A stretch of 64,000 nucleotides of DNA from Flavobacterium sharifuzzamanii (GTDB lineage: Bacteria; Bacteroidota; Bacteroidia; Flavobacteriales; Flavobacteriaceae): NCBI RefSeq assembly GCF_003254585.1, contig NZ_QJGZ01000042.1, forward strand, positions 434,001-498,000, in the 5' to 3' direction. Below the pieces are notes generated by a model. It ran no database searches, was not told where the DNA came from, and worked only from the letters and a program-made list of their open reading frames with translations. Shown piece after piece: positions 47,383-55,938 of the stretch. A program made the position numbers and the translations under genes. Numbering within the stretch: the first letter of the stretch is position 1; the number at the start of each line of letters is the position of its first letter.

Positions 47383-48666
47383 ATGATGAACAAAACGGCG
47401 CAAATCAAAAAAAATCATCAATTAATCAAACTCCGAAAATTAGTTATTGTTTCTATCTTAATTGGCTTTCTTTCTGCCTTTCTCGGAATTTCACTAAAAA
47501 AAATAACTGAATATTATGAAGAAATCTTCTTTCACGAAGTTTCAGTTCATCCCATATTTTATATCATATTCCCGGTTTTCGGTTTGTCGGTAATTTATTT
47601 CTTGAGGCAATACCTTTTTAAGAAAAAAGAAAACAAAGGAATCAAAGAAGTTTTTGAAAGCACTGCATCAAAATCTAAAAATCTGCCATCTTATAAAATT
47701 CCATCACATTTCATAAACGGATTACTAACTGTTATTTTTGGAGGTTCTACTGGAATCGAAGTTTCAACTGTTGTCGCTACAGCAACTATTGGTTCTGTTG
47801 CTCACGAAAAGGAAAATGTTTTCCGTCAATACAAAACCGAATTAATCTGTGCGGGTGTTGCGGCGGGAGTCACGGCTCTTTTCAGCAGTCCGATTGCGGG
47901 AGTTTTATTTGCTTTCGAAGTAATTTCTAGAAAAGTAACGCGAGCATTTATCATTTCAAATTTAATTGCCGTTTCTATCGCTTTTGGTTTGTTGACCATT
48001 TTAAAAGAAGAGCCATTATTTGCGGTTTCAATTACAACATGGAATTTAAAAGCGATTCCGTATTTTATTCTTTTAGGAATTTTAGCCGGAATGAATTCTG
48101 TTTATTTAACTCGTTGTGTTTTATTCTTCAAATCTCAATTTGGAAAAATCGATACGCATTATTATAAAATCATTTTAGGATCTGCTGTTTTAAGCCTTTC
48201 GTTATTCTTTTTTCCACAATTATACGGAGAAGGCTATCACGCTATTAAAGGAATTTTTGGAAATGCACACCAAGCCCAATTGACCATTACTTTAGCGCTG
48301 ACTTTTATTGGAATTTTAATTCTAAAACCAATTGTAACTTCCATCACATTAGCTTCTGGCGGTGACGGCGGTGTTTTTGCGCCAAGTTTATTTATTGGAG
48401 CATTTTTAGGATTATTGCTGGCATCTATCTTAAACAGCTTTTTTCATGTAAATGTAATTCCGGTTAACTTTATGATTATCGGAATGGCTGCTGTTCTTAG
48501 CGCAAGTATTCATGCCCCTTTTACAGCGATATTCTTGGTTTGCGGTTTAACAAACGATTATACCTTGTTTTTTCCAATTCTTGTAGTTTGTTTAATTTCA
48601 AAATACACTGCAAAAACAATTTATCCGTATACAGTATACAGTTATTCTCCAAGCTTAGTTAAATAA
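47383..48666 (+). CDS. ClC-family chloride channel or transporter
   Basis: The 427-residue membrane protein has ClC motifs: HFINGLLTVIFGGSTGIEVSTVVATATIGS, where the usual G-R-E-G-P reads G-S-T-G-I; SSPIAGVLFAFEVISR; and GGDGGVFAPSLFIGAFLG (G-x-F-x-P). The gating glutamate of transporters is replaced by Thr, though a Glu stands two residues later. No CBS domains are present at the C-terminus. It moves chloride or a similar anion across the inner membrane, as channel or exchanger. The HPP gene follows 88 bp downstream on the same strand. Confidence 0.9.
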   Translation: MMNKTAQIKKNHQLIKLRKLVIVSILIGFLSAFLGISLKKITEYYEEIFFHEVSVHPIFYIIFPVFGLSVIYFLRQYLFKKKENKGIKEVFESTASKSKNLPSYKIPSHFINGLLTVIFGGSTGIEVSTVVATATIGSVAHEKENVFRQYKTELICAGVAAGVTALFSSPIAGVLFAFEVISRKVTRAFIISNLIAVSIAFGLLTILKEEPLFAVSITTWNLKAIPYFILLGILAGMNSVYLTRCVLFFKSQFGKIDTHYYKIILGSAVLSLSLFFFPQLYGEGYHAIKGIFGNAHQAQLTITLALTFIGILILKPIVTSITLASGGDGGVFAPSLFIGAFLGLLLASILNSFFHVNVIPVNFMIIGMAAVLSASIHAPFTAIFLVCGLTNDYTLFFPILVVCLISKYTAKTIYPYTVYSYSPSLVK

Positions 48667-48754
48667 TTTCAGACTTAATTATACAATCTGAAGATTACAA
48701 ACATACAGCAAAGTATATTTAAAAGCATAACGAGTAAAATATAATACCACAATA

Positions 48755-49354
48755 ATGCCAACAGAAAAAATAAAAAGAAGCTACCGCAAAACACGTTACA
48801 TTCTTTATAAAGAAACTTTAATCGATTATAAAGAGCACTTTTGGTCCTTTTTAGGTTCGTTTGTCGGAATTGGGATTCTTGCCTATCTTGAATCTTCACA
48901 ATTTACAGGAAGTGATGTTGTGTATTTAATTGGCTCTTTTGGCGCTTCTAGTGTTTTGATTTACGGAATTATACAAAGTCCGTTTTCACAACCAAGAAAT
49001 TTAATTGGAGGCCATCTTATTTCTGCCTTTATAGGTGTTACAGTAAATAAACTAGTGCCTGATATTGTCTGGATTTCAGCTCCGCTGGCTGTTTCTCTTT
49101 CAATTATTTTCATGCAGATTACAAAAACATTACATCCACCAGGAGGTGCAACAGCTTTAATTGCAGTTACGGGTTCAGCGCAAATAAAAGGTTTAGGCTA
49201 TATGTATGTGATTTCACCTGTTCTTGTTGGTGTATTAATTTTATTTATAACTGCCTTATTTTTTAATAATATCACTTCAAGCAGAAGTTATCCAAGCCAC
49301 AGCACTTACCATAAACACTATCATAAGATTAGAAAAAGACTGGCGAGAAAATAA
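48755..49354 (+). CDS. HPP-family membrane protein
   Basis: The 199-residue protein has four membrane helices. The family motif is TKTLHPPGGATALIAVTG (about 127-144), with SFGASSVLIYGIIQSPFSQPRNLIGGHLISAFIGV preceding. A basic N-terminus (MPTEKIKRSYRKTRYILYKE) and a basic C-terminal tail are cytoplasmic. HPP proteins have been linked with nitrite uptake in cyanobacteria and plastids; a transport role is plausible but untested in this group. Confidence 0.9.
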   Translation: MPTEKIKRSYRKTRYILYKETLIDYKEHFWSFLGSFVGIGILAYLESSQFTGSDVVYLIGSFGASSVLIYGIIQSPFSQPRNLIGGHLISAFIGVTVNKLVPDIVWISAPLAVSLSIIFMQITKTLHPPGGATALIAVTGSAQIKGLGYMYVISPVLVGVLILFITALFFNNITSSRSYPSHSTYHKHYHKIRKRLARK

Positions 49355-49367
49355 TTTTCGCTCTTCT

Positions 49368-49444
49368 CCTGCAAGGTTTTCAAAACCTTATAGGCATAAA
49401 CTTCAGCATTAATAAGGCCTACGAGGTTTTGAGAACCTCGCAGG
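49368..49444. repeat. Inverted repeat, CCTGCAAGGTTTTCAAAACC family
   Basis: CCTGCAAGGTTTTCAAAACCTTATAGGC and GGCCTACGAGGTTTTGAGAACCTCGCAGG are complementary arms, each also palindromic in its centre (GGTTTTCAAAACC). A fragment of the same word is at 27291-27317. Confidence 0.85.
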
Positions 49445-49534
49445 ATCACAAAACAATTAAAACACAGAAAAACAAGAGACTAAAATCTTTTCAACAAATC
49501 GTAATTCATGATTCGAATTTCGTTTTTTATATTT

Positions 49535-49542
49535 TACCTTTG
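49535..49542 (+). promoter_or_regulatory. -7 box before the pRiA4b-like gene
   Basis: TACCTTTG fits TAnnTTTG, 23 bp before the ATG at 49566. Confidence 0.45.
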
Positions 49543-49565
49543 ACCTCTCAATAAAAACAAAGATT

Positions 49566-50108
49566 ATGGTTTATAAATTTAGAGTTATTCTAGACGCCGA
49601 AGAAGATATTTTTAGAGACATTGCTATTCTTGAGGAAGATACACTTGAGGATTTACACAATGCAATCTTCAATGCTTTTGGCTTTGACGGATCAGAAGTG
49701 GCTTCATTTTATACTTGTGATGATACATGGAATCAAGAAGATGAAATTCCGCTTTTTGATACAGGAGATGTTCCTGGCGAAATGAGAACCATGAATGATT
49801 ATCCGTTATCTAGTATTTTAGATAAAGAAAACACAAAGATTATCTACGTTTACGATTTCATCAGTATGTGGACTTTCTTAGTTGAATTGGCTGCAATCGA
49901 AGATGAAGCTGTTGGAGCAACTTACCCAGAAACTTTATTTTCTCACGGTGAAATGCCAGACGAAGCTCACGAAAAAAACTTTGAAGCTGATGACATGCAC
50001 GATGATATCTACGGAGAATTTGAAGACGACCTAGACGAAGACGATCTTGATATGTTCGAAGGCGACGACAGCTTCGAAGATTATGGATTTGAGGAGAATT
50101 GGAATTAG
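49566..50108 (+). CDS. Plasmid pRiA4b ORF-3-like protein with acidic tail
   Basis: The 180-residue protein opens VYKFRVILDAEEDIFRDIAILEEDTLEDLHNAIFNAFGFDGSEVASFYT, the ORF-3/MuA-related fold known from plasmid and transposon passenger proteins but now found chromosomally in many Bacteroidota. The C-terminal 50 residues are intensely acidic (EADDMHDDIYGEFEDDLDEDDLDMFEGDDSFEDYGFEENW). No mobile element is adjacent. The acidic tail suggests DNA mimicry or protein binding, but function is unknown. Confidence 0.8.
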   Translation: MVYKFRVILDAEEDIFRDIAILEEDTLEDLHNAIFNAFGFDGSEVASFYTCDDTWNQEDEIPLFDTGDVPGEMRTMNDYPLSSILDKENTKIIYVYDFISMWTFLVELAAIEDEAVGATYPETLFSHGEMPDEAHEKNFEADDMHDDIYGEFEDDLDEDDLDMFEGDDSFEDYGFEENWN

Positions 50109-50109
50109 T

Positions 50110-50150
50110 TTTTGAGGTTCAAAGAGGCATAGGTACAAAGGTTCAGAGGT
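50110..50150. repeat. Left inverted-repeat arm before the four-helix-bundle gene
   Basis: TGAGGTTCAAAGAGGCATAGGTACAAAGGTTCAGAGG matches the complement of the arm at 50580-50617. Both belong to the family at 42335-42436 and 42527-42669. Confidence 0.75.
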
Positions 50151-50221
50151 TTTCTTAAAATCTTACGATTTTAAATGTAATATTTTTCTTTATTTTTATG
50201 TTTTAATTCTTAAAATATAAA

Positions 50222-50581
50222 ATGAAAACTTTTCGCGACCTTTTAATCTGGCAAAAATCTATGAATCTGGTAACTGAAATTTACCAATTAACAAATTCAT
50301 TTCCAAAAGAAGAAATTTATGGACTATCTTCACAAATCAGAAGATGTTCAATATCAATACCAAGTAATATTGCGGAAGGATATGGCAGAGATGGAAATAG
50401 TGATTATTTGAGATTTTTAAATATTTCAATATCGTCATTATTTGAAATGCAGACTCAGCTTGAAATTTCATTCAATCTAAAATATATAACCGAGTACCAA
50501 TTCAGTAAAATAAATGGAGAAAGCAGAGAATTAGAACGAATGTTAAGTTCTTTTATTCGAAGAATAAAAGACAGAAAATAA
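50222..50581 (+). CDS. Four-helix-bundle protein (23S rRNA intervening-sequence protein family)
   Basis: The 119-residue all-helical protein reads RDLLIWQKSMNLVTEIYQLTNSFPKEEIYGLSSQIRRCSISIPSNIAEGYGR, the signature of the S23/IVP family, which also includes the Avd accessory proteins of diversity-generating retroelements. The basic face (R in QIRRCS, IRRIKDRK at the C-terminus) suggests nucleic-acid binding. Family proteins were first found encoded within 23S rRNA insertions. Here it is a chromosomal gene bracketed by inverted copies of an intergenic repeat. The right arm begins at its stop codon. Function unknown. Confidence 0.9.
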   Translation: MKTFRDLLIWQKSMNLVTEIYQLTNSFPKEEIYGLSSQIRRCSISIPSNIAEGYGRDGNSDYLRFLNISISSLFEMQTQLEISFNLKYITEYQFSKINGESRELERMLSSFIRRIKDRK

Positions 50582-50617
50582 CCTTTGTCCCTTTGAACCT
50601 CTGCAACTCTGAACCCA
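50580..50617. repeat. Right inverted-repeat arm after the four-helix-bundle gene
   Basis: AACCTTTGTCCCTTTGAACCTCTGCAACTCTGAACCC overlaps the gene's stop and continues to 50617. Its complement is the arm at 50110-50150. Confidence 0.75.
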
Positions 50618-50624
50618 TACACAC

Positions 50625-51683
50625 ATGATTAATCTTTTCAACACCCACATCGACACGCTGTCAATACACCGCGTAGGAAACAAAAGCCGTAACGAAGCAA
50701 TTTTTTTATCGGAGCAGCCATTTAATTTAAATGACGAGATTGTTCCTTTGATAAAAGAATTCTTTTTTAAGCCTTTTAGAGAAAAAGAAGAAAACTATTA
50801 TCAGTTTGCACACGAAGTGGACTTGGATTACAACGACATGTTTAAATATGCAACGGAGATTTTCGCTAATCCGTCAAATGTTCATGAGGTTTCTAAAAAC
50901 ATTACAAAACACTTATTTGAGCAATCGAATCATCCGCATATTAAAAACGGAGAGGTTTATGTAACGTATTTAACGAACTTAAGCATCGATAATAATGTAG
51001 TTGATGCCATTGGTATTTTTAAAAGCGAATTACAAGCAGACTTTTTACAGTTTGAAGAAAACGGAAGCAACCTTGAAATGATTTTACAGCAAGGAATTAA
51101 CTTGAGTAAATTGGATAAAGGATGTTTAATCTTCAACTACAAAAAAGAAGAAGGATACAAAATCCTTACTGTAGACAGCAACCGTTATGACGCACGTTAC
51201 TGGTTAGAGCACTTTTTATCTGTGGACGCTTTTGAAGATGAAAATTTCATCACAAAAAAATATTTAAAGTTCTGTCAAAACTTCGCAAAAGACGTGGTTT
51301 TGCCAGCAGAAGACAAGAAAGAGGAAGTAATGTTTATGAACCGATCTGTGAATTATTTCGCTAAAAATGATCAGTTTGAAGAGCAGAATTTCTTGAATGA
51401 AGTACTAGACAATCCTGATTTGATTCCTGAATTTAAAAACTATAAAGTTGATAAAGGAGAAAAATACAGCATCGAAGATGTAACCTCATTCCCTATTGCC
51501 AACGCAGCAGTTTCTGACGCTAGAAAATCGATTAAAAACGTAATTAATTTGGATACTCATATTCAGATTAAAATGGATTTCATCAATCCTGAAAGTGCAG
51601 AAAAATTTGTTGAAAAAGGCTGGGATGAAGAAAAACAAATGTATTACTACTTAGTTTACTTCAATAAAGAAGAAAAAAGCTAA
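50625..51683 (+). CDS. Nucleoid-associated protein, YejK/NdpA family
   Basis: The 352-residue protein has the 37-kDa nucleoid-associated family order: N-terminal INLFNTHIDTLSIHRVGNKSRNEAIFLSEQPFNL, HLFEQSNHPHIKNGEVYVTYLTNLSIDNNVVDAIGIFKSE in the middle, and a C-terminal EDVTSFPIANAAVSDARKSIKNVINLDTHIQIKMDFINPESAEKFVEKGWDEEKQMYYYLVYFN. It is presumed to bind DNA. No membrane segments. A bidirectional terminator follows. Confidence 0.9.
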   Translation: MINLFNTHIDTLSIHRVGNKSRNEAIFLSEQPFNLNDEIVPLIKEFFFKPFREKEENYYQFAHEVDLDYNDMFKYATEIFANPSNVHEVSKNITKHLFEQSNHPHIKNGEVYVTYLTNLSIDNNVVDAIGIFKSELQADFLQFEENGSNLEMILQQGINLSKLDKGCLIFNYKKEEGYKILTVDSNRYDARYWLEHFLSVDAFEDENFITKKYLKFCQNFAKDVVLPAEDKKEEVMFMNRSVNYFAKNDQFEEQNFLNEVLDNPDLIPEFKNYKVDKGEKYSIEDVTSFPIANAAVSDARKSIKNVINLDTHIQIKMDFINPESAEKFVEKGWDEEKQMYYYLVYFNKEEKS

Positions 51684-51720
51684 GAAGTTTTCATTTTCTA
51701 TTACTTACTTAATACAAAAA

Positions 51721-51752
51721 AAGGCAATTACAAATGTAATTGCCTTTTTTTA
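51721..51752. terminator. Bidirectional terminator between YejK-like and TetR genes
   Basis: AAGGCAATTAC (51721-51731) and GTAATTGCCTT (51736-51746), 4-nt loop, with A run before and T run after. It serves both convergent genes. Confidence 0.92.
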
Positions 51753-51766
51753 TTGAAACTGATTTT

Positions 51767-52348
51767 CTAAAATAAAGCGAAAATCGATTTTAAAATATCG
51801 TCATAAACCTGTTTATCTTTTTCACCGGCACGAGCCAAAACTCGAATTCCAGAATAATTATTAAAGATAAATCGTGCCAATGATCTCGCCTCTTGTCTAT
51901 CAGAAATCTGTCCTAAATCCTGCCCTTTTTTAACAGCAGCGCAAAAAATATCTTCTACTACCTTTTGGTTATCATGAACAATTTTTGCAATTTCAGGATC
52001 ATGCATTGCTAATTCTACAGCAGAATTTACCATAAAACAGCCTTTTGTAATTCGATCCTGAAGACTTTCTATAACAGCTTGTTTGAATATTTCAGTTAAA
52101 GCAGTTTTGATATTTTCAGCATTTTCAAAAAGCTCATTAAGGCTATCTAGATTTTGCTTCTGATATCGTTTTAATGACTTTACAAAAAGCTTTTGCTTAT
52201 CACCAAAAGTATCATACAGACTAGAACGGCTTAATCCTAAATGATTTACCAAATCCTGTGCAGAAGTTCCGTTGTAACCTTTGTGCCAAAAAATCTCGAT
52301 TGCTTTATCTAAAGCCTGATCTTCATTAAATTCTTTCGTTCTAGCCAT
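51767..52348 (-). CDS. TetR-family regulator next to an SDR gene
   Basis: From ATG 52348 the protein has 193 residues. ARTKEFNEDQALDKAIEIFWHKGYNGTSAQDLVNHLGLSRSSLYDTFGDKQKLFVKSLKRY is a TetR DNA-binding domain of the AcrR-like, short-chain-dehydrogenase-linked kind. A longer frame to 52414 runs through the operator and promoter, so it is rejected. The C-terminal domain has two cysteines (GCFMVN; IFCAAV). A near-palindromic operator lies upstream of its -7 box and matches one before the SDR gene, so it likely represses itself and that gene. Confidence 0.93.
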   Translation of the reverse strand: MARTKEFNEDQALDKAIEIFWHKGYNGTSAQDLVNHLGLSRSSLYDTFGDKQKLFVKSLKRYQKQNLDSLNELFENAENIKTALTEIFKQAVIESLQDRITKGCFMVNSAVELAMHDPEIAKIVHDNQKVVEDIFCAAVKKGQDLGQISDRQEARSLARFIFNNYSGIRVLARAGEKDKQVYDDILKSIFALF

Positions 52349-52371
52349 GATATTCCAATTAAATTCTTCAA

Positions 52372-52402
52372 CAAAGATACAAAAATACGGAACAATCGTT
52401 CC
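52372..52402 (-). promoter_or_regulatory. TetR operator and -7 box of the TetR gene
   Basis: GGAACAATCGTTCC (52389-52402) is a near-perfect dyad with one mismatched pair. On the minus strand the -7 box TATCTTTG occupies 52379-52372 just after it. It matches the larger palindrome before the SDR gene. Confidence 0.75.
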
Positions 52403-52419
52403 TGAATTAGTCAAAAAAA

Positions 52420-53172
52420 TTATAGCACTGTGTTTACAATAAGTCCGCCGTCAACCACAATTTCAGATCCAGTAATAAATGAAGCATCGTCTGAAGCTAA
52501 GAAACTAACTGTTTTAGCAACTTCAGCAGCTTGTCCAAAACGTTTCAACAAAATTTTCTCACCCAAAGCAGATCCTAAACCTTCTACTTCTTCTTTTTCT
52601 AAACCAACTTTTCCGTACAATGGTGTTTCGATTGGACCAGGAGAAACTGCATTTACTCTAATTTTTCTTAAAGCCAATTCTACGGCAAAAACTTTATTTA
52701 AAGATAAAACTGCTGCTTTACTCGCTGCATATACACTTGAATTTGGCATTCCCACATGAGCATTTACTGAAGTATTAAAGATAATTGAACCGCCATCATT
52801 TAAAATTGGAAGCACTTTTTGAACTGTAAAATAAACTCCTTTTACATTGACATTCATAATACTGTCGTAATGATCTTCTGAAGCTGAATCTAGTGGTGCA
52901 AAAGCTGCAATTCCAGCATTTAAAAATAGAATATCCACTTTCCCAAATTTTGATTTTACTTCTTCAACTAAACTGTCGATTGATTTTAAATCAGATTGAT
53001 CAGCCACAATTCCAGTAACATTCAGTTCTTTTTCCGCTTTTGCCAAAGCTTCTTTGTTTCTTCCTGTTATAATTACTTTTGCTCCTTTTGCTGCTAAATC
53101 TGCTGCGGCTGCGTATCCAATTCCGCTGTTTCCACCTGTCACGATTGCTACTTTGTTTTCTAAATTTTTCAT
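52420..53172 (-). CDS. Short-chain dehydrogenase/reductase (SDR)
   Basis: The 250-residue protein has the classical SDR motifs: VAIVTGGNSGIGYAAAADLAAKGAKVIITGRN (T-G-x-x-x-G-I-G), DILFLNAGIA (N-A-G), the catalytic serine, tyrosine and lysine in FNTSVNAHVGMPNSSVYAASKAAV (Y-A-A-S-K), and RVNAVSPGPIETPLYGKVG. It would oxidise or reduce a small alcohol or carbonyl with NAD(P)H. It is upstream of the TetR gene, 71 bp apart, and each has its own operator. Confidence 0.93.
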   Translation of the reverse strand: MKNLENKVAIVTGGNSGIGYAAAADLAAKGAKVIITGRNKEALAKAEKELNVTGIVADQSDLKSIDSLVEEVKSKFGKVDILFLNAGIAAFAPLDSASEDHYDSIMNVNVKGVYFTVQKVLPILNDGGSIIFNTSVNAHVGMPNSSVYAASKAAVLSLNKVFAVELALRKIRVNAVSPGPIETPLYGKVGLEKEEVEGLGSALGEKILLKRFGQAAEVAKTVSFLASDDASFITGSEIVVDGGLIVNTVL

Positions 53173-53214
53173 TTTATTATTTTTTAAGTTATTGATTATT
53201 CAATTATTATGATA

Positions 53215-53251
53215 CAAAGATATAATAACGGAACGATCGTTCCGTTATTAT
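53215..53251 (-). promoter_or_regulatory. 30-bp perfect palindromic TetR operator and -7 box of the SDR gene
   Basis: Bases 53222-53251 form an exact dyad centred on GATC, with core GGAACGATCGTTCC flanked by AATAAC/GTTATT. The -7 box TATCTTTG lies at 53222-53215 on the minus strand, immediately downstream. A TetR dimer here would sit between the -33 and -7 regions. Confidence 0.85.
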
Positions 53252-53372
53252 TGATGTTAATTTTTTGTTAAAACAAAAATACTCCTCCTTGATGCCTTTA
53301 TTTTAAAGGCAATCAGCTATTTAACTATAAGCGAAAGAAATGGCAAAATGTCGTACATTCTTAATTTATGCT

Positions 53373-53380
53373 TAATTTTG
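53373..53380 (+). promoter_or_regulatory. -7 box before the GAF-domain gene
   Basis: TAATTTTG fits TAnnTTTG, 19 bp before the ATG at 53399. No other word is recognised in this gap besides the SDR operator. Confidence 0.45.
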
Positions 53381-53398
53381 TATTAAAAAATAACTCAG

Positions 53399-55768
53399 AT
53401 GGATATTCAATTTTTTAAAGAAAGTCCTTTTACCACTATAATTTCATTTCACAAGTTAATTGAATCTTTTGAAGAAATTGCCCAGTCAGATGTTGATTAC
53501 AGATCAAATTATGCTAAGGCGATTTTAGAACAAATTGAATTAATTCCGGAACTTAGGACTGGAATCCAGGATTATTCAGTTATCAAAAACAATGAAGCTT
53601 TAATTAAAAATATATTAGCCGATTTATTTCCGACTGCCTTAACGCACAACGAAATAAAAGCGGTAACGATTCCATTTCAAAATATCTCCTTTAATTATAC
53701 AGAGCGTTTCAAGAAAATCTTGAAAAATGCGGGAGATGAGTTTTATATGGAAATTCGTGACTTTAGTGACCATCAATTCTATATCAATAACTGTTGTTTA
53801 ATTTTGAGCAGTTATTACAAACAGCATATTGATTTCAATCAGCCGTTTTTCTATGACATTCCAAATGAAAATGGAATTGAAAAACATTATCGCATTTTAT
53901 ACAATGCTGATTTTATGGAAATTACTCCAACCGAAAACGCTGTTCCACTAACTCAAGAAGATATTGATCAATTACTTGATAATTATAACGATATCAATTT
54001 ATGGAAATCTAAATTCCCAAAAGGAAGCTGGATTTTACGAGGTTTTGGAATTGTTTCTTTATTTGATGCCACAACAGAAAGTGCTATTTCTATTCTGAAA
54101 AGCAGTTTGTTAAAACCTGGCCCAAAAACAGTTGCCACAGATGAGGAAGTTTCTAATATTTTTCAGTCGATTTTTAATCTCCCAAATCTAAAAGTCGGAT
54201 TTATTATTTATAATCCAGAGGAAGAGAAATTTATGCGACCTGCAAAATACGAAAATCAGATGAAGAGTTTTTTACTTTCTGCCGATCAAGAAGTAGATTG
54301 CAAAAATGCTTTTTTCGGATGTTCTTTCGAAAATCTATTAGATAAAAAAGAACCTTTTGTAATTTCAAATGTCAGCAAGTTTACAGAAGAATCAACAAAC
54401 AAAAGACTTGGCGAGCATTTACTGACGCAAGGCATTCAGAGCTGCATCTTTGCTCCTGTAATTAAAAGCGGGCATTTATTGGGCGTTGTCGAATTGGTCT
54501 CAGAAAATCCTAGAGATTTGAATAGCGTAAATGCTACAAAACTAGATTTGGTTCTACCGTATTTAACCGATACTATTGATCGCTATAATACTGATATGCA
54601 GCATCAAATTGAAGCGATTATTCAGCGTGAATATACTACGATTCACCCAAGTGTGTATTGGAAATTTAAAAGAGAATCTCAGAACTATTTTCAAAATATG
54701 AATCATACAAAAGATTATATTTTTAAAGAAATTGTTTTTAAAAATGTATATCCCCTGTATGGACAAATTGATATTAAAGGCTCTTCTGAACATCGTAATG
54801 AAACGGTGAAAATTGATCTGAAAAGTCAACTGACAGCTCTTATGGAAATTTTTGATAATCAAGAAGAAAACTCAAATCTAGTTCTCTTAGAGCAAAGAAA
54901 ATTTGAATTGGAATCGCTTCGAAGCGAATTGGATTATCCACTAAAAGCAGATACAGAACAGCACATTCAGCGATATATTGAAGAAGAAATTCATCCGATA
55001 CTGAAAAACACTAAAAGTAATGCCAAATCTGAAAAATTAGAGCAACTGTACTTTGATAGTTTGGATGAAAAAACAGGAATGTTTTATCAGGAAAGAAAGA
55101 AGTTTGACAATGCCATGTCAATTATCAATAAAAGGCTGGCAACAGTTTTAGACAGAAAACAAGTTGAAGCCCAACAGATTTATCCGCATTATTACGAACG
55201 TTTTAAAACGGATGGTGTAGAACATAATTTGTATATTGGAGCTTCGATTTCGCCAACAAAACCTTTCGATATTATGTATTTGCATAATCTTCGTTTATGG
55301 CAATTGCAAACTTTATGCGAAATGGAACTGGAACATCATGAACTTAAAGAATCTCTGCCTTACGAATTGGATGTTACTTCGTTAATTCTTGTTTTCAGTT
55401 CTGCTCTTTCAATCCGTTTCAGAATGGACGAAAAACGTTTTGATGTTGACGGAACTTACAATGCAAGATATGAAGTCGTTAAAAAACGTATTGACAAATC
55501 GCATATTAAAGGAACAAACGAAAGAATTACTGAAAAAGAGAAAATCACAATTGTTTACTCTCAAAATAGTGAAGAAGCAGAATATTTAAAATACATTAAA
55601 TATTTACAGCACAAAAAAATTCTTGAACCATCAATCGAGCAATTTGAAGTCGAAGATCTTCAGGGAGTTTCTGGTTTGAGAGCGATTCGTGTGAAAGTAA
55701 TCAACAATAATTCGAACCCTGGAATTAAGAAAATAACTTATCAGGATTTATTAGACGAGCTCAACTAA
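53399..55768 (+). CDS. Large cytoplasmic protein with a central GAF domain
   Basis: The 789-residue protein has no signal peptide. A GAF-like domain is at about 245-400 (SIFNLPNLKVGFIIYNPEEEKFMRPAKYENQM, then GIQSCIFAPVIKSGHLLGVVELVSENPRDLNSVNATKLDLVLPYL). The flanks (1-240 and 400-789) are mostly helical, without kinase, cyclase or DNA-binding motifs I recognise. The last third has coiled-coil-like stretches (FDNAMSIINKRLATVLDRKQVEAQQ). It may sense a ligand or redox state. I know the architecture only as a Bacteroidota protein of unknown role. Confidence 0.75.
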   Translation: MDIQFFKESPFTTIISFHKLIESFEEIAQSDVDYRSNYAKAILEQIELIPELRTGIQDYSVIKNNEALIKNILADLFPTALTHNEIKAVTIPFQNISFNYTERFKKILKNAGDEFYMEIRDFSDHQFYINNCCLILSSYYKQHIDFNQPFFYDIPNENGIEKHYRILYNADFMEITPTENAVPLTQEDIDQLLDNYNDINLWKSKFPKGSWILRGFGIVSLFDATTESAISILKSSLLKPGPKTVATDEEVSNIFQSIFNLPNLKVGFIIYNPEEEKFMRPAKYENQMKSFLLSADQEVDCKNAFFGCSFENLLDKKEPFVISNVSKFTEESTNKRLGEHLLTQGIQSCIFAPVIKSGHLLGVVELVSENPRDLNSVNATKLDLVLPYLTDTIDRYNTDMQHQIEAIIQREYTTIHPSVYWKFKRESQNYFQNMNHTKDYIFKEIVFKNVYPLYGQIDIKGSSEHRNETVKIDLKSQLTALMEIFDNQEENSNLVLLEQRKFELESLRSELDYPLKADTEQHIQRYIEEEIHPILKNTKSNAKSEKLEQLYFDSLDEKTGMFYQERKKFDNAMSIINKRLATVLDRKQVEAQQIYPHYYERFKTDGVEHNLYIGASISPTKPFDIMYLHNLRLWQLQTLCEMELEHHELKESLPYELDVTSLILVFSSALSIRFRMDEKRFDVDGTYNARYEVVKKRIDKSHIKGTNERITEKEKITIVYSQNSEEAEYLKYIKYLQHKKILEPSIEQFEVEDLQGVSGLRAIRVKVINNNSNPGIKKITYQDLLDELN

Positions 55769-55787
55769 ATAGTTGAGCTTTTTTTAT
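55757..55787 (+). terminator. Intrinsic terminator after the GAF-domain gene
   Basis: GAGCTCAACT (55757) and AGTTGAGCTT pair around a short AAAT loop, followed by a run of seven T residues. The stem begins in the last codons. Confidence 0.88.
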
Positions 55788-55805
55788 TATTGGCCAAATA
55801 ATTGA

Positions 55806-55919
55806 ACACGGATAAAACGGATTCGCTATCGCGAAAACGCGGATAAAACGGATTTTTAATCTAAAAATAAATTAAAAAAGAATCTGTGTTCATCCGCGTT
55901 TTCGCGATAGCGAATCCGT
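55806..55919. repeat. Inverted repeat, ACACGGATAAAACGGATTCGC family
   Basis: ACGGATTCGCTATCGCGAAAACGCGGAT is matched inversely by ATCCGCGTTTTCGCGATAGCGAATCCGT (55892-55919) across about 58 nt. The GCTATCGCGAAAACGCGG word is unlike other families here. It lies between convergent genes. Confidence 0.85.
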
Positions 55920-55938
55920 AAAATCAACGTCTAAAATT

